DNA of 64,000 nucleotides from Flagellimonas maritima. Its GTDB lineage: Bacteria > Bacteroidota > Bacteroidia > Flavobacteriales > Flavobacteriaceae. Under the pieces are notes generated by a model that was not told where the DNA came from, searched no databases, and saw only the letters and a list, made by a program, of their open reading frames with translations. The position numbers were made by a program, and so were the translations under genes. The stretch spans positions 1-64,000 of the forward strand of contig NZ_CP030104.1 in NCBI RefSeq assembly GCF_003269425.1, read 5' to 3'. Shown in pieces: positions 54,652-63,965 of the stretch (positions are counted from its first letter, which is position 1; each line of letters begins with the position of its first letter).

Positions 54652-56409
54652 ATGACAAAGTTTGAAAAACTAGGGTTGGAAAAACCCTTATTGGACGCTA
54701 TATCCGATTTAGGATTTGAATCCCCATCTGAAGTACAGGAAAAAGCCATCCCAATTTTATTGGAACAAGAAACCGACCTCGTTGCACTAGCACAGACAGG
54801 AACGGGAAAAACAGCAGCTTTCGGTTTTCCAATGATTCAGAAAATACAATCTGAAAGCAGAACTACGCAAGGACTGATACTATCACCCACACGTGAACTG
54901 TGCTTACAGATTACCAACGAACTAAAATTATATTCAAAATACGTTAAGGGTCTCAATACCGTAGCTATTTATGGTGGCGCAAGCATTTCTGATCAAGCAA
55001 GACAGATCAAACGCGGTGCTCAGATCATTGTTGCTACGCCAGGACGAATGAAGGATATGATCGGACGTAGAATGGTCGATATTTCAAAAATCGATTATTG
55101 CGTTCTTGATGAAGCGGATGAAATGTTGAACATGGGCTTCTTTGAAGACATTAAAGATATTTTATCCAATACCCCGCAGGAAAAATTAACATGGTTGTTT
55201 TCCGCTACCATGCCCAAAGAGGTATCTATCATCGCCAAGAAATTCATGAATAAGCCCCATGAGATTACCATTGGGACTAAAAATGCAGGAACTTCAACTG
55301 TGCAACACGAGTATTATGTAGTTGGTGGACGTGATCGTTATCCAGCACTCAAACGTTTGGCAGATGCCAATCCCGGTATTTTCTCCGTGATATTCTGTAG
55401 AACTAAAAGAGATACACAACGCGTTGCGGAAAAACTTATCGAAGATGGTTATAACGCTGGAGCACTACATGGCGACCTAAGCCAGAACCAACGAGATTTG
55501 GTCATGAACTCATTCCGTAAAAAACAAGTGCAAATACTCGTAGCTACAGATGTTGCTGCCCGTGGTATCGATGTAGATGATATTACACATGTTATCAATT
55601 ATCAACTACCGGATGAAATAGAAACCTACACACACCGAAGCGGTCGTACAGGACGTGCTGGAAAATCAGGGATTTCAATGGTCATTGTCACTCGTTCCGA
55701 GCTTCGAAAAATTAAATCCATTGAAAATAAGATTAAGCAGGACTTTATCTCCAAAAAAATTCCAACAGGTATTGAAATCTGTGAGATTCAACTTTACCAT
55801 TTAGCAAATAGAATCAAAGAAACTGAAGTCAATCCTGAGATAGACAATTACTTACCTGCAATAAATGATGTTCTTAAAGACATTGATCGAGAAGAATTGA
55901 TCAAAAAAATCATTTCTGTAGAATTTAGCCGTTTTTATAACTATTACAGTAAAACAAGGGATTTAAATTCATCGGAAGGTGAAAGGGAGCGAGGAAATAA
56001 TAAAAAATCCAAAGGTGATATTCCACCAAGTAACGGCTCAGTCCGTTATTTTATCAATGTTGGGGAACGTGACGGTTATGATTGGATGGCTCTCAAAGAT
56101 TTTTTAAGGGATACTTTAAATCTGGAAAAAGAAGATATTTTCAATGTTGATACCAAAGATACTTTCTCCTTTTTTAATACAGATGCCCAAGTTACCGAAC
56201 ATGTGCTTAAAACCTTCACGGAATTTAAGGTCGAAGGTCGCTTTATCAACGTAGAAGTCTCAAAAAATCCTGGTGGCTCCGGTAGAGGTGGCAGGAAAAG
56301 AGATAAAAAACGTGGCCATAGAAAAGGAGGCGATAACAAGTCATTTAAAGGTGGCAGAAAAAATAATTCAGGTAAGAGAGGCGGAAAAAAACGTTCAGGG
56401 TTTTATTAG
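54652..56409 (+). CDS. DEAD-box RNA helicase with DbpA-type RNA-binding domain
   Basis: A 585-residue ATP-dependent RNA helicase. It has the Q motif (FESPSEVQEKAIP), Walker A AQTGTGKTAAFGFP, DEAD in CVLDEADEML, SAT in FSATMPKE and motif VI HRSGRTGRAGK. A DbpA-like RNA-recognition domain lies at about 460-535 (VRYFINVGERDGYDW ... VEGRFINVEVSKN). A basic Gly/Arg/Lys-rich tail ends the protein. ATG at 54652 is chosen; an upstream in-frame TTG at 54628 lies outside the conserved Q region. The tail and DbpA module suggest a role in ribosome assembly or RNA turnover. Confidence 0.95.
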   Translation: MTKFEKLGLEKPLLDAISDLGFESPSEVQEKAIPILLEQETDLVALAQTGTGKTAAFGFPMIQKIQSESRTTQGLILSPTRELCLQITNELKLYSKYVKGLNTVAIYGGASISDQARQIKRGAQIIVATPGRMKDMIGRRMVDISKIDYCVLDEADEMLNMGFFEDIKDILSNTPQEKLTWLFSATMPKEVSIIAKKFMNKPHEITIGTKNAGTSTVQHEYYVVGGRDRYPALKRLADANPGIFSVIFCRTKRDTQRVAEKLIEDGYNAGALHGDLSQNQRDLVMNSFRKKQVQILVATDVAARGIDVDDITHVINYQLPDEIETYTHRSGRTGRAGKSGISMVIVTRSELRKIKSIENKIKQDFISKKIPTGIEICEIQLYHLANRIKETEVNPEIDNYLPAINDVLKDIDREELIKKIISVEFSRFYNYYSKTRDLNSSEGERERGNNKKSKGDIPPSNGSVRYFINVGERDGYDWMALKDFLRDTLNLEKEDIFNVDTKDTFSFFNTDAQVTEHVLKTFTEFKVEGRFINVEVSKNPGGSGRGGRKRDKKRGHRKGGDNKSFKGGRKNNSGKRGGKKRSGFY

Positions 56410-56484
56410 TTAATTCTATATTAAATGATAGTATAGACCTATTTATTTTTCTTTGTTTAGTACATTTATTGCCACAAAGATTGC

Positions 56485-57264
56485 ATGGGAAGAGTCTTAC
56501 TTATATTTTTTTGTCTCATTTCGTTTCGTTGTTTAGCGCAAAATGAAGATGACCCTACTGTAGATGGAGAGTTAAATGCTACGGTCATCAATGCGCAGAC
56601 GAGTTTTCCAATGGAAAGCGTACACGTTGTCAACCTGAACCAAGTGGTTGGTACAATTACAAATCAGAAAGGTGAGTTTACTATTCCAGCAGCAGTTAAT
56701 GACACCCTATATCTTTCTTTTTTAGGGTTTAAGTCACAAAAAGTGAGGGTTACCAATGATATGTTCAAGTTTGAAGGAACAGAAATTTCATTAACAGAAT
56801 TGGCGTACGCTCTTGAAGAGGTCATCGTAAGGCCCTATCAACTTACTGGATATCTGGAAATAGATGTAAAAAATCTTCCTATCAATAATAACGCATATCA
56901 ATACAGTATTTCCGGACTCCAAAAAAGTTATGAGGGGGGCAGTAAAAGTCCTAGTGCCGTAACCAAGGTTCTCGGTGCAATTTTAAACCCTGCCGATCTG
57001 TTGCGCAATCTTTTCGGAAAAAAGCCAAAACAGATGCGAAAGTTGCGCCAGATAAAAGAAGATGAAGATATAAGGAATTTATTGGCCTCTAAATTCGATA
57101 GGGAAACCCTTACCGAACTGCTTCAATTGGAAAAGGTAGATATAGAAGATATTCTAAACAATTGCAGTTATTCCAAATCCTTCATTGCAACGGCAAATGA
57201 TCTTCAGATTCTGGATGCCATATCAAGTTGCTACGAAGAGTATAAAGTTCTCAACAGACGTTAA
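56485..57264 (+). CDS. Secreted carboxypeptidase-regulatory-like domain protein
   Basis: A 259-residue protein with a signal peptide (LIFFCLISFRCLAQ), then a carboxypeptidase-regulatory-like beta-sandwich at about 28-112 (ATVINAQTSFPMESVHV ... GTITNQKGEFTIPA ... LSFLGFKSQKV), the domain that commonly precedes TonB receptors. Here it is followed by a helical C-terminal region of about 140 residues instead of a barrel. Function unknown. It is probably periplasmic or outer-membrane associated. The conserved C-terminus holds LASKFDRETLTELLQLEK. Confidence 0.82.
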   Translation: MGRVLLIFFCLISFRCLAQNEDDPTVDGELNATVINAQTSFPMESVHVVNLNQVVGTITNQKGEFTIPAAVNDTLYLSFLGFKSQKVRVTNDMFKFEGTEISLTELAYALEEVIVRPYQLTGYLEIDVKNLPINNNAYQYSISGLQKSYEGGSKSPSAVTKVLGAILNPADLLRNLFGKKPKQMRKLRQIKEDEDIRNLLASKFDRETLTELLQLEKVDIEDILNNCSYSKSFIATANDLQILDAISSCYEEYKVLNRR

Positions 57265-57356
57265 GTTTTCTTCTGCTGAATATGATTTCAGTTCTTAGGG
57301 TAAATAAATTTTATATTTCCGCTTTCATTTTATAGTTTTAGCTAAAATCCCAAGAA

Positions 57357-59042
57357 ATGAAAAAACTGCTTTTTGTTATGTGTGCACTATCACTCCTCTT
57401 CAGTTGTAAGGAAGAAAAGAAAACAGAGCAAAAAGACAACAAAGTAGTTGAAAAAACGACCACTGAAAATGAAATTCCTTTTGTTTGGGAAGGCGCAAAT
57501 ATTTACTTCTTATTGACCGATCGTTTTAATAATGGTAACCCCGAAAATGACGTTAATTTTGACCGAACCGAGGAAACAGGTCCTTTAAGAGGTTTTGAAG
57601 GTGGAGACATTCAGGGAATCATACAAAAAATAGAAGAAGGGTATTTTACCGACTTGGGAATCAATGCTATCTGGTTCACACCAGTTGTGGAACAAATACA
57701 TGGTTATACAGATGAAGGTACGGGCAAAACCTATGGTTATCATGGCTATTGGACCAAGGACTGGACAGCAATCGACCCCAATTTTGGCACTAGAAAAGAT
57801 TTAGAAAAATTGGTGAAGACAGCGCATTCCAATGGAATACGTATTCTCTTGGATGTAGTCCTGAATCACACGGGGCCTGTTACCGATAAAGATCCTGTTT
57901 GGCCAGACGAATGGGTAAGGACGGGACCAACTTGTGAATTTTCAACCTATGAGAACACAACAGCATGTACTTTGGTGAAAAACCTGCCCGATATCCTTAC
58001 TGAGTCAAATGAAGCCGTAGAACTACCTGACGCACTGTTGGCAAAATGGAAAGAAGAAGGCAGATTGAGTCAAGAATTGGACGAATTACAATTATTTTTT
58101 GAACGTACAGGATATCCACGTGCTCCACGGTATTATATTATAAAATGGCTGACCGATTATGTAAATGATTTTGGCATTGACGGCTTTAGGGTGGATACCG
58201 TAAAACATGTCAATGAGAATGCATGGTCAGACCTTTATAAAGAAGCTACCTACGCTTTTGAGACATGGAAGAAAAAACATCCTGACCATGTACTTGATGA
58301 AAATCCTTTCTACATGGTTGGTGAAGTCTACAATTATGGTATTTCCAGTGGTCGGCAATTTGACTTTGGAGACAAAAAAGTTGACTTTTTTAACCATGGA
58401 TTTAAAGGTCTTATCAACTTTGAGCTGAAAAATGATGCTAACAGCGATTACGAAACCGTTTTTAAAAAATACAATAACCTTTTAAGCACCAAGTTGAATG
58501 GCAAGAGCGTATTGAATTATTTAACCTCCCATGATGATGGAAACCCTTTTGATAGGGAACGAAAGCAATCTAAATATGCCGCCAACATTTTATTGTTGAC
58601 TCCAGGTGCATCACAAGTTTACTATGGTGATGAAACCGCAAGAAGCCTTGTTATTGAAGGTACAGAGGGTGATGCAACGTTACGCTCGTTTATGAATTGG
58701 AAAGATTTGGACAGTCTGCCCCAAATCCAAGAGATCCATAAGCACTGGCAGAAGTTGGGCCAATTTAGAAGAAACCATCCAGCAATAGGTGCCGGTAAGC
58801 ACAAAAGACTGGCAAAAAAACCATATGTCTTCTCAAGAATGTATGTTGATGGTGATTTTAAAGATAAAATTGTAGTCGGATTAAATTTGCCAAAAGGCAA
58901 AAAATCGCTTTGGGTAAAAGGTTTTTTCGGTGACGGCACTAAATTATATGATACGTACTCAGAAACCGAGGCAACCGTAACTAATGGTAAGGTCATTCTT
59001 GAAAATGACTTTGATATTGCATTGTTGGAGTTGGCCGAGTAA
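57357..59042 (+). CDS. GH13 alpha-amylase-family lipoprotein
   Basis: A 561-residue secreted glycoside hydrolase: lipobox LLFSCK, then a GH13 barrel with all four conserved regions. These are DVVLNHTG (I), GFRVDTVKHV with the nucleophile Asp (II), MVGEVYN with the acid/base Glu (III) and YLTSHDDGNPF (IV). A C-terminal beta domain completes it (about 480-561). It probably acts on starch or glycogen-like alpha-glucans at the cell surface or in the periplasm. No Sus-type transporter lies next to it. A near-consensus TATATTTC element lies about 40 bases upstream. Confidence 0.94.
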   Translation: MKKLLFVMCALSLLFSCKEEKKTEQKDNKVVEKTTTENEIPFVWEGANIYFLLTDRFNNGNPENDVNFDRTEETGPLRGFEGGDIQGIIQKIEEGYFTDLGINAIWFTPVVEQIHGYTDEGTGKTYGYHGYWTKDWTAIDPNFGTRKDLEKLVKTAHSNGIRILLDVVLNHTGPVTDKDPVWPDEWVRTGPTCEFSTYENTTACTLVKNLPDILTESNEAVELPDALLAKWKEEGRLSQELDELQLFFERTGYPRAPRYYIIKWLTDYVNDFGIDGFRVDTVKHVNENAWSDLYKEATYAFETWKKKHPDHVLDENPFYMVGEVYNYGISSGRQFDFGDKKVDFFNHGFKGLINFELKNDANSDYETVFKKYNNLLSTKLNGKSVLNYLTSHDDGNPFDRERKQSKYAANILLLTPGASQVYYGDETARSLVIEGTEGDATLRSFMNWKDLDSLPQIQEIHKHWQKLGQFRRNHPAIGAGKHKRLAKKPYVFSRMYVDGDFKDKIVVGLNLPKGKKSLWVKGFFGDGTKLYDTYSETEATVTNGKVILENDFDIALLELAE

Positions 59043-59045
59043 CGA

Positions 59046-59425
59046 TTATACCCTTGAATGCAACCCTATCCTGTTGCCTTCTGAATCCAAGAACAAACCC
59101 ATAAAACTTATATCTGGACTGATTTGGGTTTTGGGCTTAAGTATTTTACCCCCCGCTTGCTCTATTCCATCAAGTTCATTTTGAACATCGCTACTCGCAA
59201 AATATAGTAGTACGCCATCCATTTTGCTAGGGCGATACCAATTGGGTTGCAAAATTAGTGAGCCATTTGCACCGGTTTTTCCATCGGCCCAAGGAAACCA
59301 ACCCATCATGGTGCCACCAAAATTCTGTGTTTTTATTTTAATCTGAAAACCGTATCATAAAATATTTTGCCTCTGTTCATATCCAACACAGGAATTTCAA
59401 ACCAAGTAACCATATTCTGTTCCAT
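59046..59425 (-). pseudogene. VOC-family protein gene interrupted by a frameshift
   Basis: Two reading frames together make one glyoxalase/bleomycin-resistance-like VOC protein of about 126 residues. The first part, from ATG 59425 (VTWFEIPVLDMNRGKIFYD), ends at a TAA at 59335-59333. The rest continues in another frame with KTQNFGGTMMGWFPWADG through FMGLFLDSEGNRIGLHS. The break is in an A-rich run near 59330-59340, where one base is missing for continuity. It may be a true mutation or a sequencing error in a homopolymer. The gene begins 3 bases after the SRPBCC gene and is probably co-transcribed with it. Confidence 0.8.
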
Positions 59426-59428
59426 GAA

Positions 59429-59956
59429 CTATTTTTCCAATTTCGATTTTAAACTGGCCAATCCTTCCTCAAAATCTCCTCCAACAGCTATGTCCATGTT
59501 CATAAATAGCATGAAAATACTGGTTGGGAATTTGTTCTTGCCAGAAAATCCCCATGTTACCTTGGTCCTATTTTCATTCACGGCTTCGGTCAACAAATAG
59601 GCATCAGAAATTGATTTCCAAGGTTTCAAGAAACGTAGTTCAGATTCAACACGTTCCCCATCAACAATTTTTATAATCTCCTGTTCCCCTTCGCCAACAT
59701 CTTTATTTCCCTTCCAGTAGCTTACTGCCCCTACTTCACCATCGGTACCAGTAAATTTCTTTTCCATATTTGGGTCTTTCTTGTTCCATGGTGACCATGC
59801 ATCTTGATTCTTGAGAAATTTCAAATTTTCAAAGACAGTTTTTTTGGGCTTGTCAATTTCAATTGACCTTGAAACATTATAAGATTTTGGTGCGATTGCT
59901 GCTAAGATCATAACGAGGAATACAATCCCCACGAGAATGTAAAGTGCTATAATCAT
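59429..59956 (-). CDS. SRPBCC (START/polyketide-cyclase-like) membrane-anchored protein
   Basis: A 175-residue protein: one N-terminal transmembrane helix (IIALYILVGIVFLVMILAAI), then a lipid-binding SRPBCC fold (YNVSRSIEIDKPKKTVFENL ... WSPWNKKDPNMEKKF ... TKVTWGFSG). Proteins of this kind bind hydrophobic ligands; the ligand is unknown. It is upstream of the frameshifted VOC gene. Confidence 0.87.
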   Translation of the reverse strand: MIIALYILVGIVFLVMILAAIAPKSYNVSRSIEIDKPKKTVFENLKFLKNQDAWSPWNKKDPNMEKKFTGTDGEVGAVSYWKGNKDVGEGEQEIIKIVDGERVESELRFLKPWKSISDAYLLTEAVNENRTKVTWGFSGKNKFPTSIFMLFMNMDIAVGGDFEEGLASLKSKLEK

Positions 59957-59994
59957 TTGTATATTAATTGGTTATAATCTCAAAATACAAAAAA

Positions 59995-60648
59995 TTATTT
60001 CAACTGGAATCTTTCTATAATACGTTCTACATCTTTGATCGATTTTTTGGTCCAATCCATTCTTTTTTCAAGTATCTCAATATCGGAAAGTTGCCACTGC
60101 ATTTGGGAGTTTTTTAAGCACTGTACTAGCTTTTGAATAATAATTGCGGCTGAGACAGAGACATTCAAGCTCTCTGAAAAACCAACCATAGGTATTTTCA
60201 AAAAACTATTGGCCTTTTGTAATACTTCGTTGCTCAAACCTTCTTTTTCTGTTCCAAAAAATAGTGCGATTTTTGTTTTAAATTCAAAATTTGATAGTAA
60301 GGTCGAGTTATCATGAGGAGTTGTTGCAATGATTGTATATCCTTCGTCTTTCAAAACTCTAATACAATCTGAAGTTGTAGTATAACGATTCACATCTACC
60401 CACTGCTCGGCTCCCATAGCTATGTTCTTGTCCAATCGCTTACCAAATTTATCTTCTATTACATGTATTTCCTGTACCCCAAAAGCATCGCAGCTTCTGA
60501 TCACGGCACTTGTATTGTGCAGTTGATATACATCTTCAATGGCAACGGTCAAAAATTTGGTTCTTTCAGCTAGTACATCCAAGAACCTTTGTTTTCGTTC
60601 TTCGGTAATGAAGTTTTCCAAATATGTCAATAGATCATCATTGAACAT
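59995..60648 (-). CDS. TrmH-like SpoU family RNA 2'-O-methyltransferase
   Basis: A 217-residue SPOUT methyltransferase. Motif 1 is VYQLHNTSAVIRSCDAFGVQ, motif 2 is KIALFFGTEKEGLS and motif 3 is IPMVGFSESLNVSVSAAII. The C-terminal helical extension resembles TrmH, which methylates G18 of tRNA, so that is the most likely function. ATG at 60648 is preferred to 60657. It diverges from the sirtuin gene with a 45-base spacer. Confidence 0.9.
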   Translation of the reverse strand: MFNDDLLTYLENFITEERKQRFLDVLAERTKFLTVAIEDVYQLHNTSAVIRSCDAFGVQEIHVIEDKFGKRLDKNIAMGAEQWVDVNRYTTTSDCIRVLKDEGYTIIATTPHDNSTLLSNFEFKTKIALFFGTEKEGLSNEVLQKANSFLKIPMVGFSESLNVSVSAAIIIQKLVQCLKNSQMQWQLSDIEILEKRMDWTKKSIKDVERIIERFQLK

Positions 60649-60693
60649 AAAGAACAAGATAGCAAAAAATGAATTTCTTATTTTTAAGGTACT

Positions 60694-61389
60694 ATGGATA
60701 AAAAGCAGAAAATTGTTGTACTCACAGGTGCTGGAATGAGCGCGGAAAGTGGCCTAAAAACATTTCGTGATTCCAATGGGTTATGGGAAGGACACGATGT
60801 TATGCAGGTAGCTTCCCCAGAGGGTTTTCAAAGAAATCCCGAATTGGTACTGGATTTCTACAATCAGCGAAGAAGACAGCTTTTGGACGTTTTCCCAAAT
60901 GAAGGGCACAAGGCCCTAGTATCGTTGGAAAATAAATTTGATGTAAGCATAGTGACCCAAAATGTGGACAACCTGCATGAGCAAGCGGGAAGTTCACATG
61001 TAGTTCATCTACACGGAGAATTATTTAAAGTCCGTAGTACAGTTGATGAAAATCAGGTACTGGATTGGAAAAAGGATTTGATTTTAGGGGATTTTGATAA
61101 AAATGGAAATCAATTGCGACCCCACATTGTTTGGTTTGGAGAAATGGTACCCATGCTTGAAGTTGCTATTGAAATAACCCAAACAGCAGATATTTTAATC
61201 ATAATCGGGACTTCAATGCAAGTTTACCCGGCAGCAAGCTTAATTCACTACGTAGCAACAAGAAAGCCCATATATTTTATAGACCCCAAGCCAAGCATAA
61301 GCCAAAATGACTTTATCAACCTTACCGTGATTTCCAAAACAGCCGTAGAAGGTGTGCCCGACTTGGTCAAAACATTATCAACTGAATAA
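60694..61389 (+). CDS. cobB: NAD-dependent sirtuin deacylase, zinc-ribbon-less
   Basis: A 231-residue sirtuin that removes acyl groups from lysines using NAD. It has GAGMSAESGLKTFRD at the NAD pocket, QNVDNLHEQAGS, catalytic His in VVHLHGELFKV, and IGTSMQVYPAASL. The DFYNQRR segment keeps the Tyr and Arg found in class III desuccinylase-type enzymes. The four zinc-binding Cys expected between the catalytic His and RPHIVWFGEMVP are absent, as I recall for other Bacteroidetes sirtuins. The next gene starts in another frame shortly after its stop. Confidence 0.93.
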   Translation: MDKKQKIVVLTGAGMSAESGLKTFRDSNGLWEGHDVMQVASPEGFQRNPELVLDFYNQRRRQLLDVFPNEGHKALVSLENKFDVSIVTQNVDNLHEQAGSSHVVHLHGELFKVRSTVDENQVLDWKKDLILGDFDKNGNQLRPHIVWFGEMVPMLEVAIEITQTADILIIIGTSMQVYPAASLIHYVATRKPIYFIDPKPSISQNDFINLTVISKTAVEGVPDLVKTLSTE

Positions 61390-61399
61390 ACTTGATGTA

Positions 61400-61972
61400 G
61401 TGACCCAACAACAACTGCATACGGCTCTAAATTCCAATCGGCTTTCCAAACAGAGAATCATGGAATTAGTGGACATACTGATCCATAAGCCTCAATTAAC
61501 TGGAAGCTTGCTACAAGAAGTGTTTCAACAGGATAGGGAGGACAATTTCAACGCAAGTTGGGTGTTCGACCATCTCATGAGAGAAAGACTAATTTATCTA
61601 TTACCACATCTTGAAACGTTTTCCAAAGGTTTGTCCACCCTTAAATCCGAGTCGGTCATTAGGCCGATGAGCCATATTTGTGAGTTATGCACGATTGCAT
61701 ATTTTAAAAATAAAGATATGGCCTTCCAGCAACAAATTACTTCAGAGCAATTGGAACGGATAATGACCGTGTGCTTTGATTGGCTCATAGGAAATCATAA
61801 AGTTGCGGCAAAAGTATTTGCCATGACCAGCTTATATTGGTTGGGGATGAAATATGATTGGGTCCACACTGAACTGAAGATTATTTTAGAACAGAACATC
61901 CATAAGGGCACTGCAGGGTACAAGTTCAGAGCTGGTAAAATATTATCAGAACTTAGAGGGCTTCACGTTTAA
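61400..61972 (+). CDS. Helical protein of unknown function upstream of purB
   Basis: A 190-residue, apparently all-helical protein with repeated paired-helix units reminiscent of HEAT-like folds (SWVFDHLMRERLIYLLPHLETF). I do not recognise a family. No ATG lies near the expected N-terminus; the GTG at 61400 (TQQQLHTALNSNRLS) is the best start, 10 bases after the sirtuin stop. The frame is open further upstream to 61352, overlapping the sirtuin. Flavobacterial homologues lie before purB and are sometimes labelled adenylosuccinate lyase in error (memory). Confidence 0.7.
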   Translation: MTQQQLHTALNSNRLSKQRIMELVDILIHKPQLTGSLLQEVFQQDREDNFNASWVFDHLMRERLIYLLPHLETFSKGLSTLKSESVIRPMSHICELCTIAYFKNKDMAFQQQITSEQLERIMTVCFDWLIGNHKVAAKVFAMTSLYWLGMKYDWVHTELKIILEQNIHKGTAGYKFRAGKILSELRGLHV

Positions 61973-61990
61973 TCTCCCTCTCTAATTAAG

Positions 61991-61998
61991 TATCTTTG
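61991..61998 (+). promoter_or_regulatory. Putative -7 element of purB
   Basis: TATCTTTG, a perfect TAnnTTTG match, 22 bases before the purB start. No clear -33 TTG. Confidence 0.4.
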
Positions 61999-62020
61999 CT
62001 GCTTTCTAAAATATTGACCG

Positions 62021-63364
62021 ATGTCTTTGAACCAACTAAACGCAATTTCACCTATTGATGGCAGGTACCGTAACAAAACACAAGCTTTGGGAAGCTATTT
62101 CTCCGAAGAAGCATTGATTAAATACCGCGTTCAGGTAGAAATTGAATACTTTATAGCACTTTGTGAGATTCCCTTACCACAACTGGCTGATTTTGACACT
62201 TCAATGTTTTCCGACCTTAAAAAAGTGTATCTGGATTATTCTTCAGAAGATGCTTTGGCCATAAAGGAAATTGAAAAGACCACAAATCATGATGTAAAGG
62301 CAGTTGAATACTTTATCAAAAAAAAGTTTGATGATTTAGGACTGGAAAAGCATAAGGAATTTATCCACTTTGGACTAACATCCCAGGACATCAATAATAC
62401 TGCAATTCCACTATCGATTAAAGAGGCCATGAACGATGTTTATGTTCCATTGTATTTTGAGGTTTTTGAAAAGCTAAAGGCGCTAGCATCAGATTGGTCC
62501 AATATTCCCATGTTGGCCAGAACCCATGGGCAACCAGCGTCCCCTACCCGACTTGGAAAGGAAATCGATGTTTTTGTGGAACGCTTAAAAGAACAGTTCA
62601 ATCTGTTGAACGATATTCCCAGCGCAGCTAAATTTGGAGGGGCAACAGGAAACTACAATGCCCATAAAGTGGCATATCCGAGTGTGGATTGGAAAGCGTT
62701 CGGACAAAAATTTGTCCAAGAAAAATTGGGTTTACATCATTCTTTTCCCACTACACAAATTGAGCATTACGACCACATGGCGGCTCTCTTTGATTGTTTA
62801 AAAAGAATCAATACTATTTTCATTGATTTGAACAGGGATATGTGGACCTATATTTCCATGGATTATTTTAAGCAGAAAATCAAAGAGGGGGAAGTGGGAT
62901 CATCTGCTATGCCACATAAGGTAAATCCCATAGATTTTGAAAATTCCGAAGGAAATTTAGGTCTTGCCAATGCACTTTTTGAGCATTTATCGGCAAAGCT
63001 TCCAGTTTCAAGATTACAAAGAGATTTAACGGACAGTACTGTACTAAGAAACGTTGGGGTTCCGTTTGCCCACACACAAGTGGCCTTACTTTCAATACTT
63101 AAAGGGTTGAACAAATTGGTCCTAAATAAAATAAAGTTTGAAGAAGATCTTGAGAACAACTGGGCCGTAGTGGCCGAAGCCATCCAAACTATCTTAAGAA
63201 GGGAAGGATATCCTAATCCCTATGAAGCCTTAAAAGGTCTCACCCGCACGAACGAAAGAATAAACCAAGCTTCCATAGCGGATTTCATTAATACTTTAGA
63301 AGTTTCCGATAAAATAAAAGAAGAACTAAAAAGAATAACCCCGGCAAATTATACTGGGATATGA
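62021..63364 (+). CDS. purB: Adenylosuccinate lyase
   Basis: PurB catalyses two eliminations in purine synthesis, from SAICAR to AICAR and from adenylosuccinate to AMP. The 447-residue protein is of the E. coli-like subgroup: opening LNAISPIDGRYRNKTQ, TTNHDVKAVEYFI, MLARTHGQPASPTRLGKE, and the fumarase-family signature GSSAMPHKVNPIDFEN. It is full length. Confidence 0.97.
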   Translation: MSLNQLNAISPIDGRYRNKTQALGSYFSEEALIKYRVQVEIEYFIALCEIPLPQLADFDTSMFSDLKKVYLDYSSEDALAIKEIEKTTNHDVKAVEYFIKKKFDDLGLEKHKEFIHFGLTSQDINNTAIPLSIKEAMNDVYVPLYFEVFEKLKALASDWSNIPMLARTHGQPASPTRLGKEIDVFVERLKEQFNLLNDIPSAAKFGGATGNYNAHKVAYPSVDWKAFGQKFVQEKLGLHHSFPTTQIEHYDHMAALFDCLKRINTIFIDLNRDMWTYISMDYFKQKIKEGEVGSSAMPHKVNPIDFENSEGNLGLANALFEHLSAKLPVSRLQRDLTDSTVLRNVGVPFAHTQVALLSILKGLNKLVLNKIKFEEDLENNWAVVAEAIQTILRREGYPNPYEALKGLTRTNERINQASIADFINTLEVSDKIKEELKRITPANYTGI

Positions 63365-63370
63365 TTGCAT

Positions 63371-63403
63371 AAAAAATCCCGGGCAATTTAGTTGCTCGGG
63401 ATT
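63371..63403 (-). terminator. Terminator between purB and the DUF4252 gene
   Basis: A 12-bp stem (AATCCCGGGCAA with TTGCTCGGGATT, one G-T pair) and 5-base loop. The T-run lies on the minus strand, so it ends the DUF4252 transcript. It may also act on purB. Confidence 0.85.
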
Positions 63404-63425
63404 CTGAACATACAAACGGTTTAAT

Positions 63426-63965
63426 CTACCCTTTCAGAAATTCTCCAATTTCCCCTAGACCTTCACCTTTATAATCTGATTTTTGAATTGCTTGCATCAA
63501 TTGAACGATATGCGCGGGATTCATATCTTTTCCGAGAACACGCACTAATGCAAAACCTTTTTCCTTGCTATCGCCATAAATAATGACCTCATCAATGGCA
63601 TTTTCGTCACCTAAATATTTGATTACACCTTTTCCATACTGAGAATTAATTTTCATTAATTCCACAAATTCATCGTTCTTTAAGATTTCCTTTACTTTCT
63701 TTTTTTCAATTTGATACTCCGCAACATTTTCACTGGTCTTTTTAAAAGCCAAAAGATTGAACTTTCTCAAAGATTCCATTGCTTCGGATTCAGCGTCTGT
63801 AAGGTCAGCTCCATCCATTTTTAATATATTGGCAGGAACGTCTATTGAAATAAAGTTGGGATTCTCCGAATTGTCAACATAATATTCTTGTAAACTTTGC
63901 TGCGAAGAGCATGAAGCTACAAAAGCTGACATAAGTACCAATAGTGATTTGATTATATTTTTCAT
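63426..63965 (-). CDS. DUF4252 lipoprotein
   Basis: A 179-residue lipoprotein with lipobox FVASCSS and a single DUF4252 domain (FISIDVPANILKM ... YGKGVIKYLGDENAIDEVIIY ... PAHIVQLMQAI). Members are found in Bacteroidetes, often near ECF sigma-factor genes, and are of unknown function. The start opens directly on the signal peptide. The upstream neighbour lies beyond the window. Confidence 0.88.
   Translation of the reverse strand: MKNIIKSLLVLMSAFVASCSSQQSLQEYYVDNSENPNFISIDVPANILKMDGADLTDAESEAMESLRKFNLLAFKKTSENVAEYQIEKKKVKEILKNDEFVELMKINSQYGKGVIKYLGDENAIDEVIIYGDSKEKGFALVRVLGKDMNPAHIVQLMQAIQKSDYKGEGLGEIGEFLKG

Noticed and set aside
62364..62372. A DnaA-box-like TTATCCACT
   Set aside because: It lies inside purB, is single and imperfect. 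No DnaA-box cluster was seen, so no origin is called although dnaA is at base 1.
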